The notes below the pieces were generated by a model. That model saw nothing but the letters and a program-made list of their open reading frames with translations. It ran no database searches and was not told where the DNA came from. Of a DNA stretch of 64,000 nt, positions 44,286 to 55,900 are shown in pieces. The position numbers and the translations under genes are program-made. Positions within the stretch are counted from its first letter, which is position 1, and each line of letters opens with the position of its first letter. This DNA is from Piezodorus guildinii (lineage: Eukaryota > Arthropoda > Insecta > Hemiptera > Pentatomidae). Location of the stretch: contig CM041293.1 in assembly GCA_023052935.1 (NCBI GenBank), forward strand, positions 181,274,789-181,338,788, in the 5' to 3' direction.

Positions 44286-44700
44286 ATAAATAAAAAAATT
44301 AGACTAATTTAATAGACAAAACAATTTAGTCAAAAGATAATTTCTAATTGATATGTACAATAGAGAAAAAATAGCATAAATGAAAAAAAATGCAGTTTTT
44401 TTTTTTATAGTTTTTCACAATTATTTAGTTACGATATTTCAACTTTTCTATCTACTAAATTTCTTTTGGATCAATCGTTACAGTATTTTTTTCTGTTTTC
44501 ATATTGTCAATAGGATAATTAATTTCTTATTATTGTAGTATATTATTTTGATTTGTGTTGAATTAGTTTTTCTTCCATAAATTCTTAGCCAGATATAGAA
44601 TTTTTATTATTTCAAAGCTAATGTTATTCTTAGAAGACTTAGTAGCAGAATCAAGTCAATATTTACTTTCCTTCTTCTTCCTTTACATTAAAACTCTGCA
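44286..44700. other. AT-rich stretch
   Basis: No gene or repeat recognised. Confidence 0.4.
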
Positions 44701-44704
44701 ATTA

Positions 44705-44765
44705 ATGCATTAATTAATTAATGCACGACGCTTCGGCCAAAAGCCACCATCAGGTACAAAGGAAC
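44705..44765 (-). mobile_element. Penelope-like end, decayed hammerhead motif
   Basis: The minus strand reads ACCTGATGGTGGC, TTTT, GGCCGAAGCGTCGTGC: CTGATGA with final A to G and GAAAC changed to GAAGC. Confidence 0.4.
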
Positions 44766-44879
44766 AAATTTATCTAGTGTGAGTGGATGATTACAACCAG
44801 AAGCCTCATGTCTATTTAGAATATATAAGCACCAAGTTAAACTAATTAGCAATTTTCAAGAGAGCCAAACACTGAATAT

Positions 44880-45800
44880 AATTTAGCTTTTCATATTATT
44901 CAATTAATATGAAAAGCAATTAATATGCATTTAAACAGCTATATATACCGTTATACGATAATATATTGGGTTGTGCCACATGAAATGTCCGTTCTCAAGG
45001 TAAAGGAATTTTATTAAAAATACGATATGAAAACAAGATAATTTTATTCGAAGTATTTACCATCTTTTTCTACACATTTTTCCCAACGTGACACCAACTT
45101 TTTTATCCCCGAACTGAAAACAACTCTGAGCTTTGAAGTTAAACAACATTTGAAAACGCACTTTTCACTTGATCATCATTTTCAAAAAGTTTTCCTTTGA
45201 CGAAGTTGTATAAATTCCTGAACAGGTAGTAATCTGTTGGAGACAAATCGGGAGAATATGGTGGATGCGGAAGAACTTGGTAGCCCAGTTCTTTCAATTT
45301 TTGCACGGTATGTTTTGAAACATGGGGTCTTCCTGCCACTCAGTGAGATCATGAGGTAAACCAGCTGAAAGCTTAGCAAACCAACGGCGAATGGTCCGTT
45401 CATTAACACTCCCTTCCCCAAACGCCTTGCAAATATTTCTAGCGGCCCCAGCTGCTGAATGGCCGAGTTTAAACTCGTACAAAAATATTACTCGAAAACC
45501 GCATGTTTACATGTTCATATTTGGAGGTATACTAAAAAGTGGGTGATTGATTGGGAAGCTAATGTGTATAATACAAAGGTAGAGGATTAGTAACTGTTTA
45601 CTTTAAATATGTAAACATTCGGAAGAAAACAACAGAGACCTGCAAAATCCTTTATGTGTTTCAGAAACTATAAAAACGGACATTTTATGTGAAACAACCC
45701 AATAGTTATTTGGAAATAATGAACCATTGAGTAATAATTTGCAGCGTTTGTTAGTACTACGGCACACCATCGAATTTGAAATACGCGATTTATCATATTC
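44880..45800 (+). repeat. Repeat X interrupted by mariner
   Basis: TTTTCATATTATTCAATTAA to CCGTTATACGATAATATA on the left, and GTTATTTGGAAATAATGAAC to AATTTGCAGCG on the right, together match the unbroken copy at about 50185-50282. Confidence 0.6.
44966..45702 (-). mobile_element. Mariner deletion derivative, copy 4, with second internal deletion
   Basis: 737 bp with TIRs TTGGGTTGTGCCACATGAAA / TTTTATGTGAAACAACCCAA and TA at 44964-44965 and 45703-45704. The N-terminal HTH (YEFKLGHSAAGAARNICKAF, NERTIRRWFAKLSAG) runs straight into LPHDLTEWQ, so the second DNA-binding part is missing as well as the shared catalytic core. The C-terminal HVSKHTVQKLKELG and SPTDYYLFRN remain. Confidence 0.85.
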
Positions 45801-46700
45801 GATAGATTAACATGGTGGCGACATGTTAATCCATAATTGTAAATAGTAATTAATAAATGTTCCTTTTGTCAAGAAATGTATAGTTCAAATGTAAAAAAAC
45901 CTGTTATTATTGAGGCATCCAGTCCAAGGGTAAAAATTATTTTCTGTTCTATTCTATAATTAAAATAGTGTGATACCTGCCACCAGATTTTTCTCATTTA
46001 AGTTATGTAATTCAATGTAAATGAAATGGTCAAGTATTGTATATTGAGGTGGTAGAATTGGCCGATAAGACGGATCCCTATTGGCCAGAGAACAGCTCCC
46101 CAATGACCAATGAAAGGGCTCATTCTGTTAATTGTGCACAAACCCCCTCCCTTCCCATCACCAACGTCCGCGGTGCCATTTGAATGCGAGATGACCTCCA
46201 AGCGTCAGTGATTCCATTTCAAAGGCAATTTTCTTCGGCCAAAGGCAAATATATCTTCTTTTTTCTCTCTCTCTCTCTTTTCCTTTATTTCTACTTTTTC
46301 TCATTTTTCCCTTTTTTATCGAATCCTTTTGTGGCGAACTGGGCAGTAAGGGCCTGAGGATCCGAGATATTTCCCTACCCTTTCACTACCAGCCCTTCCC
46401 AATATGGGATCATCCCATTTACTCTCCAATAATAAATCCTATACAATTCTATACGTCCACTCTCCCCGAGGTCCGTCTCGAATAAAAACATCTTCTCTTC
46501 CGTCCATCTTTTTTTCCTTTTTTTTTTTTTTTTGAGGGGAGGAGTCGGCGCAAAAACTTCATAACGTTAGAGAAGCGATCACTGCCCTAAATGGCTTCTT
46601 TCCTATTACTTTTGCGTATCTCCAATAAGGATATCCAAAACAATCTTTTCTGAACTATAAATATAGACAGAAAGCCACTTTAAATACAAAAAAAATAATT
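45801..46700. other. Unique-looking region with mixed composition
   Basis: 46040-46240 contains ATTGGCC, GATAAG and two CCAAT motifs within 100 bp and is GC-richer than its surroundings; 46240-46560 has pyrimidine-rich runs. No gene recognised. Could hold a regulatory element, but this is speculation. Confidence 0.3.
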
Positions 46701-46709
46701 CAAATCATG

Positions 46710-47217
46710 GTGGAAAAAGCTTAAGTTCCGTAAAAAGGTCCGGGTGGGTCTGTGTGTGTGTTAATCTAGCACGTAAACGAAACGTCGTATAAAACCGAAA
46801 TTCCATTCTTACATTTTGTTGAATCTATAAAAATACCTATAACATCTATAAAAAACAGATAAATATACAATTTGAACGAATACGATATTCAACTGAAAGT
46901 GAAAGGACCACAAATATTTTTTGTATGAAATTTTGGTGTTTATGAACATCATATAGATGTATAATATACTGTTGGAAAGCTAAAGATTATAGAAAAATTA
47001 TTATCTTATACACAAAATTGTAAAAGCTAAGAAGAGTGATGAAAACTAACTTATTATCATTGATACTAATGTAATAAAAAACATGTTTCTATTGAAATTC
47101 AATGCAATTAATTCTTTACCTTTTTTTTTATCTCTAACTGTATGTAAAAATTAAAAAACATTATTCAAATTGATTTTAACAACTGAGGTAAGTAAAAGTG
47201 TGTTGCGCGAACCAGAT
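46710..47217 (-). mobile_element. HEL repeat, shortened
   Basis: From CTTAAGTTCCGTAAAAAGGT and a TG run at 46750 to GGTAAGTAAAAGTGTGTTGC, CGAACCAGA at 47217 in minus-strand orientation. Lacks the palindromic end. Confidence 0.6.
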
Positions 47218-47543
47218 TTTTTTTATTCTTGTCCCGTCGCATGCTAGACTGCTCTATTAAGGTAGGTCAGTTTTGCACCAGCTTAAAGCTGATTTAATGA
47301 AGAGTTGTTTTCTAAAATCCGAAAAATATAAAACCTAACGATAGATGAGTAATAGGTGCTCTAAATGTCTGAATATAATTGGAATTTTTTTCCCTATGAC
47401 GTTTTGCGATACTTATTTCCTTATTTTGAGGGTTTAACTTGTAAACGTTCTAGAACATTTTTTCTTCTTTTATTTGGCAACACTTGTATTTTTTGTGCGT
47501 GCACATCAAGTAGATATATTTCTGTATTTCTCATGAAAACCAT

Positions 47544-47880
47544 GGATAACAGCAAACCGTGGATAACAGCAAACCGTAAATAACAGCAAACCATGGATAA
47601 CAGCAAACCGTGGATAACAGCAAACCGTGGATAACAGCAAACCGTGGATAACAGCAAACCGTGGATAACAGCAAACCGTGAATAACAGCAAACCGTGGAT
47701 AACAGCAAACCGTGGATAACAGCAAACCGTAAATAACAGCAAACCATGGATAACAGCAAACCGTGGATAACAGCAAACCGTGGATAACAGCAAACCGTGG
47801 ATAACAGCAAACCGTGAATAACAGCAAACCGTGGATAACAGCAAGCCGTGGATAACAGTGAACTGTGGATAACAGCAAAC
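47544..47880 (+). repeat. 17-bp minisatellite, about 19.8 units
   Basis: Unit GGATAACAGCAAACCGT in tandem. Variants AAATAACAGCAAACCAT (units 3 and 12) and GAATAACAGCAAACCGT (units 9 and 17) recur 9 and 8 units apart, showing that blocks of units were duplicated. Units 18-20 at the right edge are diverged. Because 17 is not a multiple of 3 and no forward TTA, CTA or TCA occurs, all three minus frames are open across it; these are not genes. Confidence 0.95.
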
Positions 47881-47889
47881 ACTCGAAAT

Positions 47890-48265
47890 TTGATTTTCCT
47901 CCCTAAACGTTGAGAATTTAGTTTCGTTTTGCTGCATGACAATACCCTTCCACATGTGGCTAGTCGGACCAAAGATCTCATCAAATCATTTAAATGGGAA
48001 ACTTTAGATCATCCTCCATACAGCCCTGATCTGGCGCACAGCGACTACCATTTGTTCCTGTACTTGAAGCAACACCTGGACGGTCGGCGTCTTCAAAACA
48101 TTTTAAAGTCAAAACATTTGTGATGCAGTGGTTAACTAGTCAGACGGCAGAATTTTTTGTGGAGGGTATTGAAAAACTGGTGCCGCGTTATGACAAGTGC
48201 CTCAAAAGTTATGGAAATTATGTAGAATATATTAAGGTACAGGCTTTCATGCAAAAATAAAATTA
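47890..48265 (+). pseudogene. Mariner-family transposase C-terminal relic (second mariner lineage)
   Basis: FVLLHDNTLPHVASRTKDLI, then LDHPPYSPDLAHSDYHLFLY and LKQHLDGRRL, a frameshift near 48115, then TAEFFVEGIEKLVPRYDKCL and a stop. The HDN and D of SDYH are catalytic positions of mariner. The HPPYSPDLAxSDYHLF pattern fits the irritans-like group and differs from the LSPTDYHLF copies elsewhere. The minisatellite directly precedes it, so the N-terminal half is missing. Confidence 0.75.
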
Positions 48266-48840
48266 TTGCGAAATCTTTGCACGCATTTTTTTTTAGTTCC
48301 AAAACTTACTTAAAAACATGCCTCGTATTATAATAATTTAAGAAGACATGACTCTGAAAATGACTGCTGAGACTATCATTTCTGTTATGAAGCTTTTGAA
48401 ATGTCAACTGGGGGAGCAGATGTACTAAACTAGAGTAGCAGATGTAATGAAGAAGAAAAAAATGTGAACTGCCTCTGATAGCAGAAGTGGTTCCGTCATT
48501 ACTCAAAACCATTATACAGCTGTATAAACCTTCCCAATCCTTCATCTTCTTCAATGAAGCTCGTAGTACTGTGGTTGTTAAGTGTGTTTACTTTCTTAAT
48601 CAAATATTAACATTTGTTACTTGATGAAACATCTTATATCACAATGAGAAACAATTAATTTATTGAATTTGTGGGTAAAAAGTATGTGAATAAAAGTACA
48701 AAAAATATACTTTATTCATTAATCTAAGTAAATAAATTACTATTTCATAACTAAAGGGAGGAGGGTTTATTGGAATAATAAAGAATAACGTAGATATTAT
48801 AATGAATATATAATTATGACATTTCCTCTCATTTTGAAAA
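48266..48840. other. AT-rich stretch without recognised gene
   Basis: No protein family or repeat recognised; 48306-48554 is open on the minus strand but unremarkable. Confidence 0.35.
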
Positions 48841-49075
48841 AATTGTGTTAATTAATTGTGGACAGCTACAGCTTCAATATTTACTACTTGTTTTTGGTAT
48901 CATTCGAATTCCATTGGAAAGGTAAGGAAACCATCTTTTAATAACACCAAATGCTCTCTCAAAAACGTTTCTTGATTGGATTCGTGCATCATTATAAATT
49001 TTGGGTTTATTATTTTCAATAAACAACCTTTGTAATCGACAAAAAAAAAACTTATCCTTGCTCAAAATTTAGGGT
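48840..49075 (-). pseudogene. Harbinger-type nuclease fragment
   Basis: The minus strand reads KIYNDARIQSRNVFERAFGV and IKRWFPYLSNGIRMIPKT. This matches the conserved Harbinger/HARBI1 end of the DDE domain (YN-x-xH-x2-TR-x-x-ER-x-FG-x-LK-x-RFP) with the catalytic Glu in FERAFG; the usual His is replaced by Arg. The rest of the transposase is absent. Confidence 0.6.
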
Positions 49076-49288
49076 TTACATTTCAAGATGCGTAGAATCC
49101 AAATAACGAATAAAAAATCCGTTTGACCGCCGTCCGCCGCCCACAGCATATCTCCGAAAATACTGGACCATTTTTTTTGTAATTCCCACCAAAAATACTA
49201 CTCTATTCAACGATGATCTTAACATCTAGACGTTGATATCAGCTGGTTAGTTTTAAAATGGCGGCTGATTAAAAGGATTTTATTGAAA

Positions 49289-49900
49289 AACTCAGTTATT
49301 TTTAAAGATAGAAAAAAATGTATGAGTGTTTTTAACCAATAAAACGCGAATAATTATATAAAAGAGAAAAAAGACAAGAAAAAATTGATATTTTTTACAT
49401 AAATACGCTTATAACTCAGTTATTTTTAAAGATAGAGAAAAGTGTGTATAATGTTTTAGAATCAGTAAGGCGCGAATAAAAAAACAATTGAAATCTCGCT
49501 CATATATACTCTTGTTACTTTATTTATTTATTGAGATATATTACAATTTGTTACAAAAGGAACAATACTAATAGTGATATTATATATTCTTGTAACTTCG
49601 TTATTTTAAAAGATAGAAAAAAAAATTCATTATTTTTTTTAACCAAAAAAACGCGAATAATTATATAAAAGAAAAAAAATTGAAATCTCGCTTATAAATA
49701 CGCTTGTAACTATGTTATTTTCGAAGATGGAAAAAAAAATTCATTATTGTGTTTTTAATAATTATATGAAAGAGAAAAAAGAAAAGATAAAATTGAAATT
49801 TACCTTATAAATAGGCTTGCAACTACGTTATTTTCGAAGATAGAGAAAAGTGTGTATGATGTTTTAGAATCAGTAAGGCGCGATAAAAAAAAAAAAAAAA
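49289..49900 (+). repeat. Five-unit degenerate tandem repeat, about 115-135 bp per unit
   Basis: TAACT-x2-GTTATTTT-x2-AAGATAGA recurs near 49289, 49423, 49593, 49707 and 49820, each followed by AACCAATAAAACGCGAATAA- or AATCAGTAAGGCGCGA-type sequence and ATTGAAAT. A retroelement tail (ATATATTACAATTTGTTACA at 49540) lies in unit 2. An A run closes the array at 49888-49911. Confidence 0.65.
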
Positions 49901-49911
49901 AAAAAAAAAAA

Positions 49912-50400
49912 GTATTACATGTCAATAATACAATGAAAATGAATAGAAACTTTATTAGCATCAAAACAATTATCTTGAACTAATGATTTACGTTATACAC
50001 TCGGTAACGACAAATTAAACTTTGCCATTCACAAGCAGATAGCAAATCAGGGTTCCAGAAGATCCCGATGCTATTCTCCAAAACAATTTTGGACTAAATG
50101 AAATAAGAATCATTAAATTTGGTTTACAACTAGCTTAGATATTTCGTTTTGAAATCAGATATGATGCATTGAATAAGTGCTTTTCATATTACTTAAATGC
50201 CTATCAACAGCCTTATAAACAGTTATACCCCAATATTGTTATTTAGAAATAATAAACCATTGTGTAATAATTTGCAGCGTTTTTCTGCTGCATTTGTCGG
50301 GTTTAAAACTGGTGTTAATAAATATGGTTCGCAGCTATATCGACTATCTCCTAGAAGCCACTGTCTTATTTTTATCAGGTTTCTGTTATAGGCATTTCAA
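49912..50400. repeat. Repeat X, uninterrupted copy, and flanks
   Basis: 50185-50282 is the intact counterpart of the repeat split by mariner at 44966 (GTTATACCCCAATATTGTTA, TTTAGAAATAATAAACCATT, AATAATTTGCAGCG). No coding region recognised. Confidence 0.5.
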
Positions 50401-50885
50401 TGAAATCCCTTTATCTCATAGCCATTAATTCCGTTATACCTTCTTTTAAAGTCCACCCCATCGTAAATATCAAAGGTATTCATCCTTACTTTGTTAACTT
50501 TGATTCTAGGAAGTGCATTGATCAGTTCTATCATATCCTCATCTGAGGATTATTCATCTGTAGAGAGAGTATTCGTTTTCCTCGATGTATCGGGAAAAAT
50601 ATTACGAAAATATTTTTAATTAAAATAAGCTGGAACAGACACATACAATGTTTTAAAGTAAACGTAACCAAGAGAAGGTAACTTTTACATGGGCTAAATA
50701 TTTAATCGAGGCGGAAGGAGTTCAGGCTAACTATACTCGGTGCAACGGAATTCATGTTAACACGTGATTAACTTTTCCAGATTAGTAAATTTTTAGTTAA
50801 TCACGGTCGGTGCAACTGGTACTAACTGAAACCACAATTCAAATTTCCAGCTTGATAGGTATTGCAATTTTTGCAATTCTGCGAT
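50401..50885. other. Stretch without recognised gene
   Basis: Nothing identified; contains inverted CACGTGATTAACTTTT- and GTTAATCACGG-type motifs at 50761 and 50797. Confidence 0.35.
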
Positions 50886-51650
50886 GACCATATATACACC
50901 TTCTTTTCTATTTATGCTGATAACACCTTTGTATTGTCAGTCAATAATGGTCTCACAATTGCCTATCAAACCCTTCAATTCCACATCAGAGAACTTGAAA
51001 GTATATTGTCAGAAATTTAGGATAAAATAACCTTCACCCTGCGTCGTAAACCGATGATATCCTGCCAAACTGTTTCCTTCAATAACACTCCGTTTGTCCC
51101 AGTCGAACAGATCCGATATCTAGGACTCCATCTGGACAAACGTCTTAATTGGAATCCTCATACAAGACTGAAACGACAAGAAACTGCCCAACGCTTCCGA
51201 CTATTGCAACTTACTGGACAAACGCTCCAAACTTAACTACAAAAGACTTATCTAGATGACTATCATAAGGCCGATGTGGACTTAGGGAGTAGAGCTTTGG
51301 GGCTCTACTAAACCATCAAATTCTTCCCGTTTCCAATCCTTACAATAAAAAATCCTTCGAAAAATCCTGAACGCTTCTTATTTTGTCACGAATCAACTCA
51401 TCCATAAAGACCAAAATGTTCCCTATGTTGCTGACTTAGTCGGAACCAGGTACCACTCCTTTCATGACAAACTCCATTCCCACTCTAATCAACTACTTTC
51501 AAACCTTGTCACCTCAACAATCCCTGATAATCCTCCGAGGCCTCTGAAAAGAAGATCGACCCGAGATCTTCGGGTTTAGCATGGTTTTTAGAAATCTGCC
51601 AATGGGCAGTAACTATACATGTGAATCATGACAGTATATCTTGTATCATA
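50886..51650 (+). mobile_element. Jockey-clade retrotransposon, decayed 3' fragment
   Basis: Broken frames give FNNTPFVPVEQIRYLGLHLD, KRLNWNPHTRLKRQETAQRF, GVELWGSTKPSNSSRFQSLQ, NASYFVTNQLIHKDQNVPYV and TIPDNPPRPLKRRSTRDLRV in order. Many stops and a skipped catalytic core. Confidence 0.7.
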
Positions 51651-51784
51651 TATATATATACAAATGCAAGTTACCTTTCACTAACTTTGCGGTCATCGTA
51701 TATTGGTAAGTGACTATGCCTGTCAAGCTGGAAATTTTAATTGAAATTTCCCTTGGTGTTAAATAAATAATGATTATAATTATA

Positions 51785-52700
51785 TTATCATTTATAATTA
51801 TAGATGGAATGTCGATTTAGATGTAGGGATGTCTAAGGTTGATGTCCGAAACAAAGTGGAACTTGCAAGAAAAGCAACAAGAACGCTACTACTAGGCGTA
51901 TCTTTACAGCTCTTATCGGGTCCTATGGAAGTGAGACGTGGTCGAAATGAATAACAGCCTGGTACTGCACTAATGTAACAAAAATATTCTTTTATTGTTC
52001 TGTAGGTACAATTGTTAAATAAAATGATGAATAAAATATTAAATACAGAAGAGAGACAAAATGAGGAGCGCACAATAATAATAGAGATAGAAGACAACAG
52101 CTGGTGAGAAGTTGCAATGGATTTGCCACTGTAACATAAAATAATCTTTCTACTTTAATAAGATACAGAAAATAAAACAAGGAATAAAATTGAGCTTCTA
52201 TTAAATATAAAGAGAACAAAAATATAAATATGTTTGAGGCAGAGACAAATCCATTTCACATAACCTCGTTGCTCCCACCAGCTGTCTTAGTAACCTCACT
52301 CCATCACACACATCAGGCCCGTCTCAACTGCTTGGTTATATGCCAAAGTTCGGACTGCAGAAATGGGTTTTTGGAGAAGATATCTCCAGTTAACGAAGTT
52401 AGACAGAGTCTGAAATGTAGTGGTGAGTAACGCATGGGTGTAGAGGGGACAGTCTTTGAAAGGATCGGGAAACGACGGTTGATGTGGTGGGAGGCACTGC
52501 AGGAGAATGCCGGTAGAGCTTTAGCCGAACAGAGACTTGGACTGGCAGCCTCCTAGAAGGCGTAAGCGAGGACGACCGAGAACCAGGTGGATGGAAGGAG
52601 TTCAAGAAGAGGTGGCCGGCCGAGGTCTACAGGAGGGAGGGAGACTGGGCAGATAGAGATGTATAGAGCTCGGCTTTGACCTAAAGTGGTATCCCACGTA
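51785..52700 (+). mobile_element. RTE/R1-type retrotransposon fragments
   Basis: 51800-51935 encodes NKVELARKATRTLLLG-type sequence with frame shifts. 52430-52640 encodes VFERIGKRRLMWWEALQ, then PRRRKRGRPRTRWMEGVQEE and VAGRGLQE, the basic C-terminal tail found after the RT domain. 51940-52320 between them is unidentified and may be a later insertion. Confidence 0.55.
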
Positions 52701-52888
52701 GGAACACACCGCTAGTAAGTGAATGTCGTTTTCATGATGTTATGAGTCTCAAACAGTTGATGTTCCGATATTTTTGATGATAATTAAATAAATGGAAAAT
52801 AATATAATAGAGATGTTAATCAGAGCCGAGTGAGGTAAAACGGAAGCTACGAGGCAGCCTCAACGTCCTGGATTCAGCCCGCACGAGG

Positions 52889-52960
52889 ATGAACAGTTCG
52901 CTCGCTTTTCTGCTCGTCGTCGCCACTCTCTCAGCAACACCAGCCCATGCAAGGGCTAAG
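52889..52960 (+). CDS. Gene 2 exon 1 (signal peptide)
   Basis: ATG at 52889 followed by NSSLAFLLVVATLSA; 24 codons; donor GTATGT at 52961. GC-richer than the flanking repeats. Confidence 0.72.
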
Positions 52961-55900
52961 GTATGTCATTTCAAGGTGTAATCTAAGGGGTGAGAGAAGA
53001 GGTAGATGAAAGTTCGTGAAAGCGCGAGAGTTCACGAAACTGGAGGAAGAGAATCAAAGCATTTTTTTAATTCAGAAAATAACATCAAATGTTACATTTA
53101 AAATAAAAATCTTATCATCATTAAATATTATTTTCACATCATAGTTCTAATCTTACTTTCACTTACTATATATAGTAAGGGAAGGTATTGCGATCGTGAA
53201 AATTTTCGAATTCCAGTTTTCAACGGAAATAAATGATTTAGGATCTACTAAGTCCAAATAACCAAGTCCCGCAAAAAGGTCTGTGTGTGTGTGTGTGGTA
53301 ACTCCCGGGCGGAAACGGTAAGTTCTATGAAACTGAAATTTCATATTTAAGACAACAATGCGCCCGAGACGTGACAAAACGTTTTTCATCAAAATGAGCT
53401 TACCAGAAGAGCCACTTTATACCATGCATTTTACACCTTTTTTCGATTTTCTCGAAAACGGTTCTAACGATTTTGATTAAACTCACTATTTCGATGTAAA
53501 ATTTAATGGGCTTTAATATCATTTAGGTTTCATTTGGATAAAATGGTCTGACATGGCTAAAATGCCGATATTTTAAATTTTCTTCCCCTAAAGTACCTTT
53601 AATTTTGTAGATTCTATAAAAATAAATATATTAACTTGTTGCCACTGATGAAAAACAGGTAAATATATAAATTTAATTAATTCGATACCCAACTAAAGGA
53701 GACAACTGAAAAAATATATGTTTAATATATGTCTCTCTTTATATATTCTCATTACAATATTACCATCTCAATTATGTTTACTTCCATACTTTATAACTAT
53801 CATCTTAATTTTGTTTATTTCCATACTTTATAACTGTCACCTTATTTCCATACTTTATAATTGTCATCTTATTATCATTTTACATTTAATATTATTTATG
53901 TTCCCATAATTTATTACTGTCATATTATTATTATATACCTAACGCATTATTAAGTCTATAATTACATTGGTTGTTATCTTGTTTCTTTAGCCCTGATGAA
54001 GGCCCACATTGTAGGCCGAAACGTCGGCACATAATTAAAATAAAACTTATTTTAAATGTGTGTTTTTTGATTTATGACCACACCCCCAACCATCTTCCTC
54101 ATTTAATTTCTCAACGGTCAACAAAACTCCATCATTTTTAATATCATGTAGGTTTCATTCGGATAAAAATGGCCTGACAGGGCTTAAATGCCAATATTTA
54201 AATTTTTTTTTTTAAGTAAAGTAAAGTAAATAAATATATAAATTTAATGAATTCGATACCCAACTAAAGAAGAAAAAATATTTTTTTAATGCAATTTTTC
54301 GTTTTTGAACATAGGAGTAGTAATATACATGTATGATATACCGTTGGAAAGCTAAAGATTTTAGAAAAAATATTATCTCATAAACAAGATTTTAAAAGTT
54401 AATAGAGAGTGATGAAATGAACATAAAACTAACTGCTTATTTTAGATAATAATATAATAGATTTTTTAATAAAACACATGTTTCTATATAAATTCAATTT
54501 AATTAATTCTTTAATAGTTTCACGTATTTTTATCTCTAACTGTTTTTGAAAATTCTTTTATTGATTTTAAAAACGGAGGTAAGTAAAAGTCATGTGTCGA
54601 CCGCACTAGATTTTTTTCTTTTGGTTCTTTATTTTCTTAAGATATATTTTTGGCCATTCACAAAAGAAGTTGAGTTATTTTCGTATTTTACAACGTTTCG
54701 GCCTCTAAGACCGTCCTTAAGTGTCTTTCATACGTATGTCTTCACATTCAATCTTTTACCACTTCATCAACAGTGTCGTTTATTTTCACTTATTATGTCA
54801 AAAAAGTATAATTTTAAAAAGCTACATTTTAATTAATCCAATATTTTTAAAAAATATAATATTTAATCCAAAAATATTTTTAATTACTCAACATCTCGTC
54901 GGTCGCAAGTAGTGGTAAAAACGAGTAGGCAAAAAATTGTTTAGATTAAATAAAGCATTTTTTAAAATATTGGATGTTAAAATATGTCTTTTTAAAATTA
55001 TATTTTTTTGGCAGAGTAAGTGAAATTTGACTACACTGCTGATGAAGTGGGGAAAGATTATATTTGGGGAAATATCAATGATAGATATTCTAGGATAGCC
55101 CTAAAGGTATATCTTAATGTATATTTTTCATTAATTTTTTTTTATTTAAAAAAAATGGATAAAGATATATAAAAATAAAAATAAATGAAATCTACACAAA
55201 ATGAAAACATGTTTTTGTAATGTAAAAACTCCTTATGAAGAAATTAAAAATTATTCATAAAAAAATGTTTACAAAATAAATAATGGAGTTTTATGAAAAT
55301 TTAAATTGAAAAACTATATATTCGTTGAAAGAATGTGAGAGTGTATGATAATTCCCTATATAAGTCATATTTTCATATCATTCAATTTATAAATTTATAA
55401 ATAAAAGCAAGTCGTCTTTCATTCACTTATAAATAATGATGATGTTTTCGAAACTGAAAATTTTAATTGAGGTTCTCCTTAATGTCTGTATAAGCCAAGG
55501 TTTTGAAAAATGTCATAAAAGTGTAAAAAAAAAAAAAAAAAACTAATTAAATGATTTCTAAAGCCTTTGGAAAAAAACCCACTAAATAAAAGTACTTATT
55601 TGAAACATAAACAAATTTTTAACCAAATATACATCCATATATGTATATGTATATGTATGTTATTTCGTGTATGTATGTTGTGGAAGAAGATCTTAGACCC
55701 TAAGTTAAACAGAAAAGTTCATCCGCAGTTCGCTTCTCAATTGCTTAGGAGGAAAACAAATTTTGTTTTTTGCTGTTATTAATGGTTTTCATTAGAAAAA
55801 ACTCAAATAAACCTACTTGATGTGCAATCATAGAAAAACATGTGAAAAATAAAAGAAATAAAAAGTTTTTGTCAGAAGATACTGAATCAAACTTTCAAAA

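Noticed and set aside
47421..47984. Three overlapping minus-strand reading frames of 115-187 residues with a CCYPRFAVIHGLL-like repeat
   Set aside because: They are the 17-bp minisatellite read in three frames; the unit simply lacks stops on that strand.
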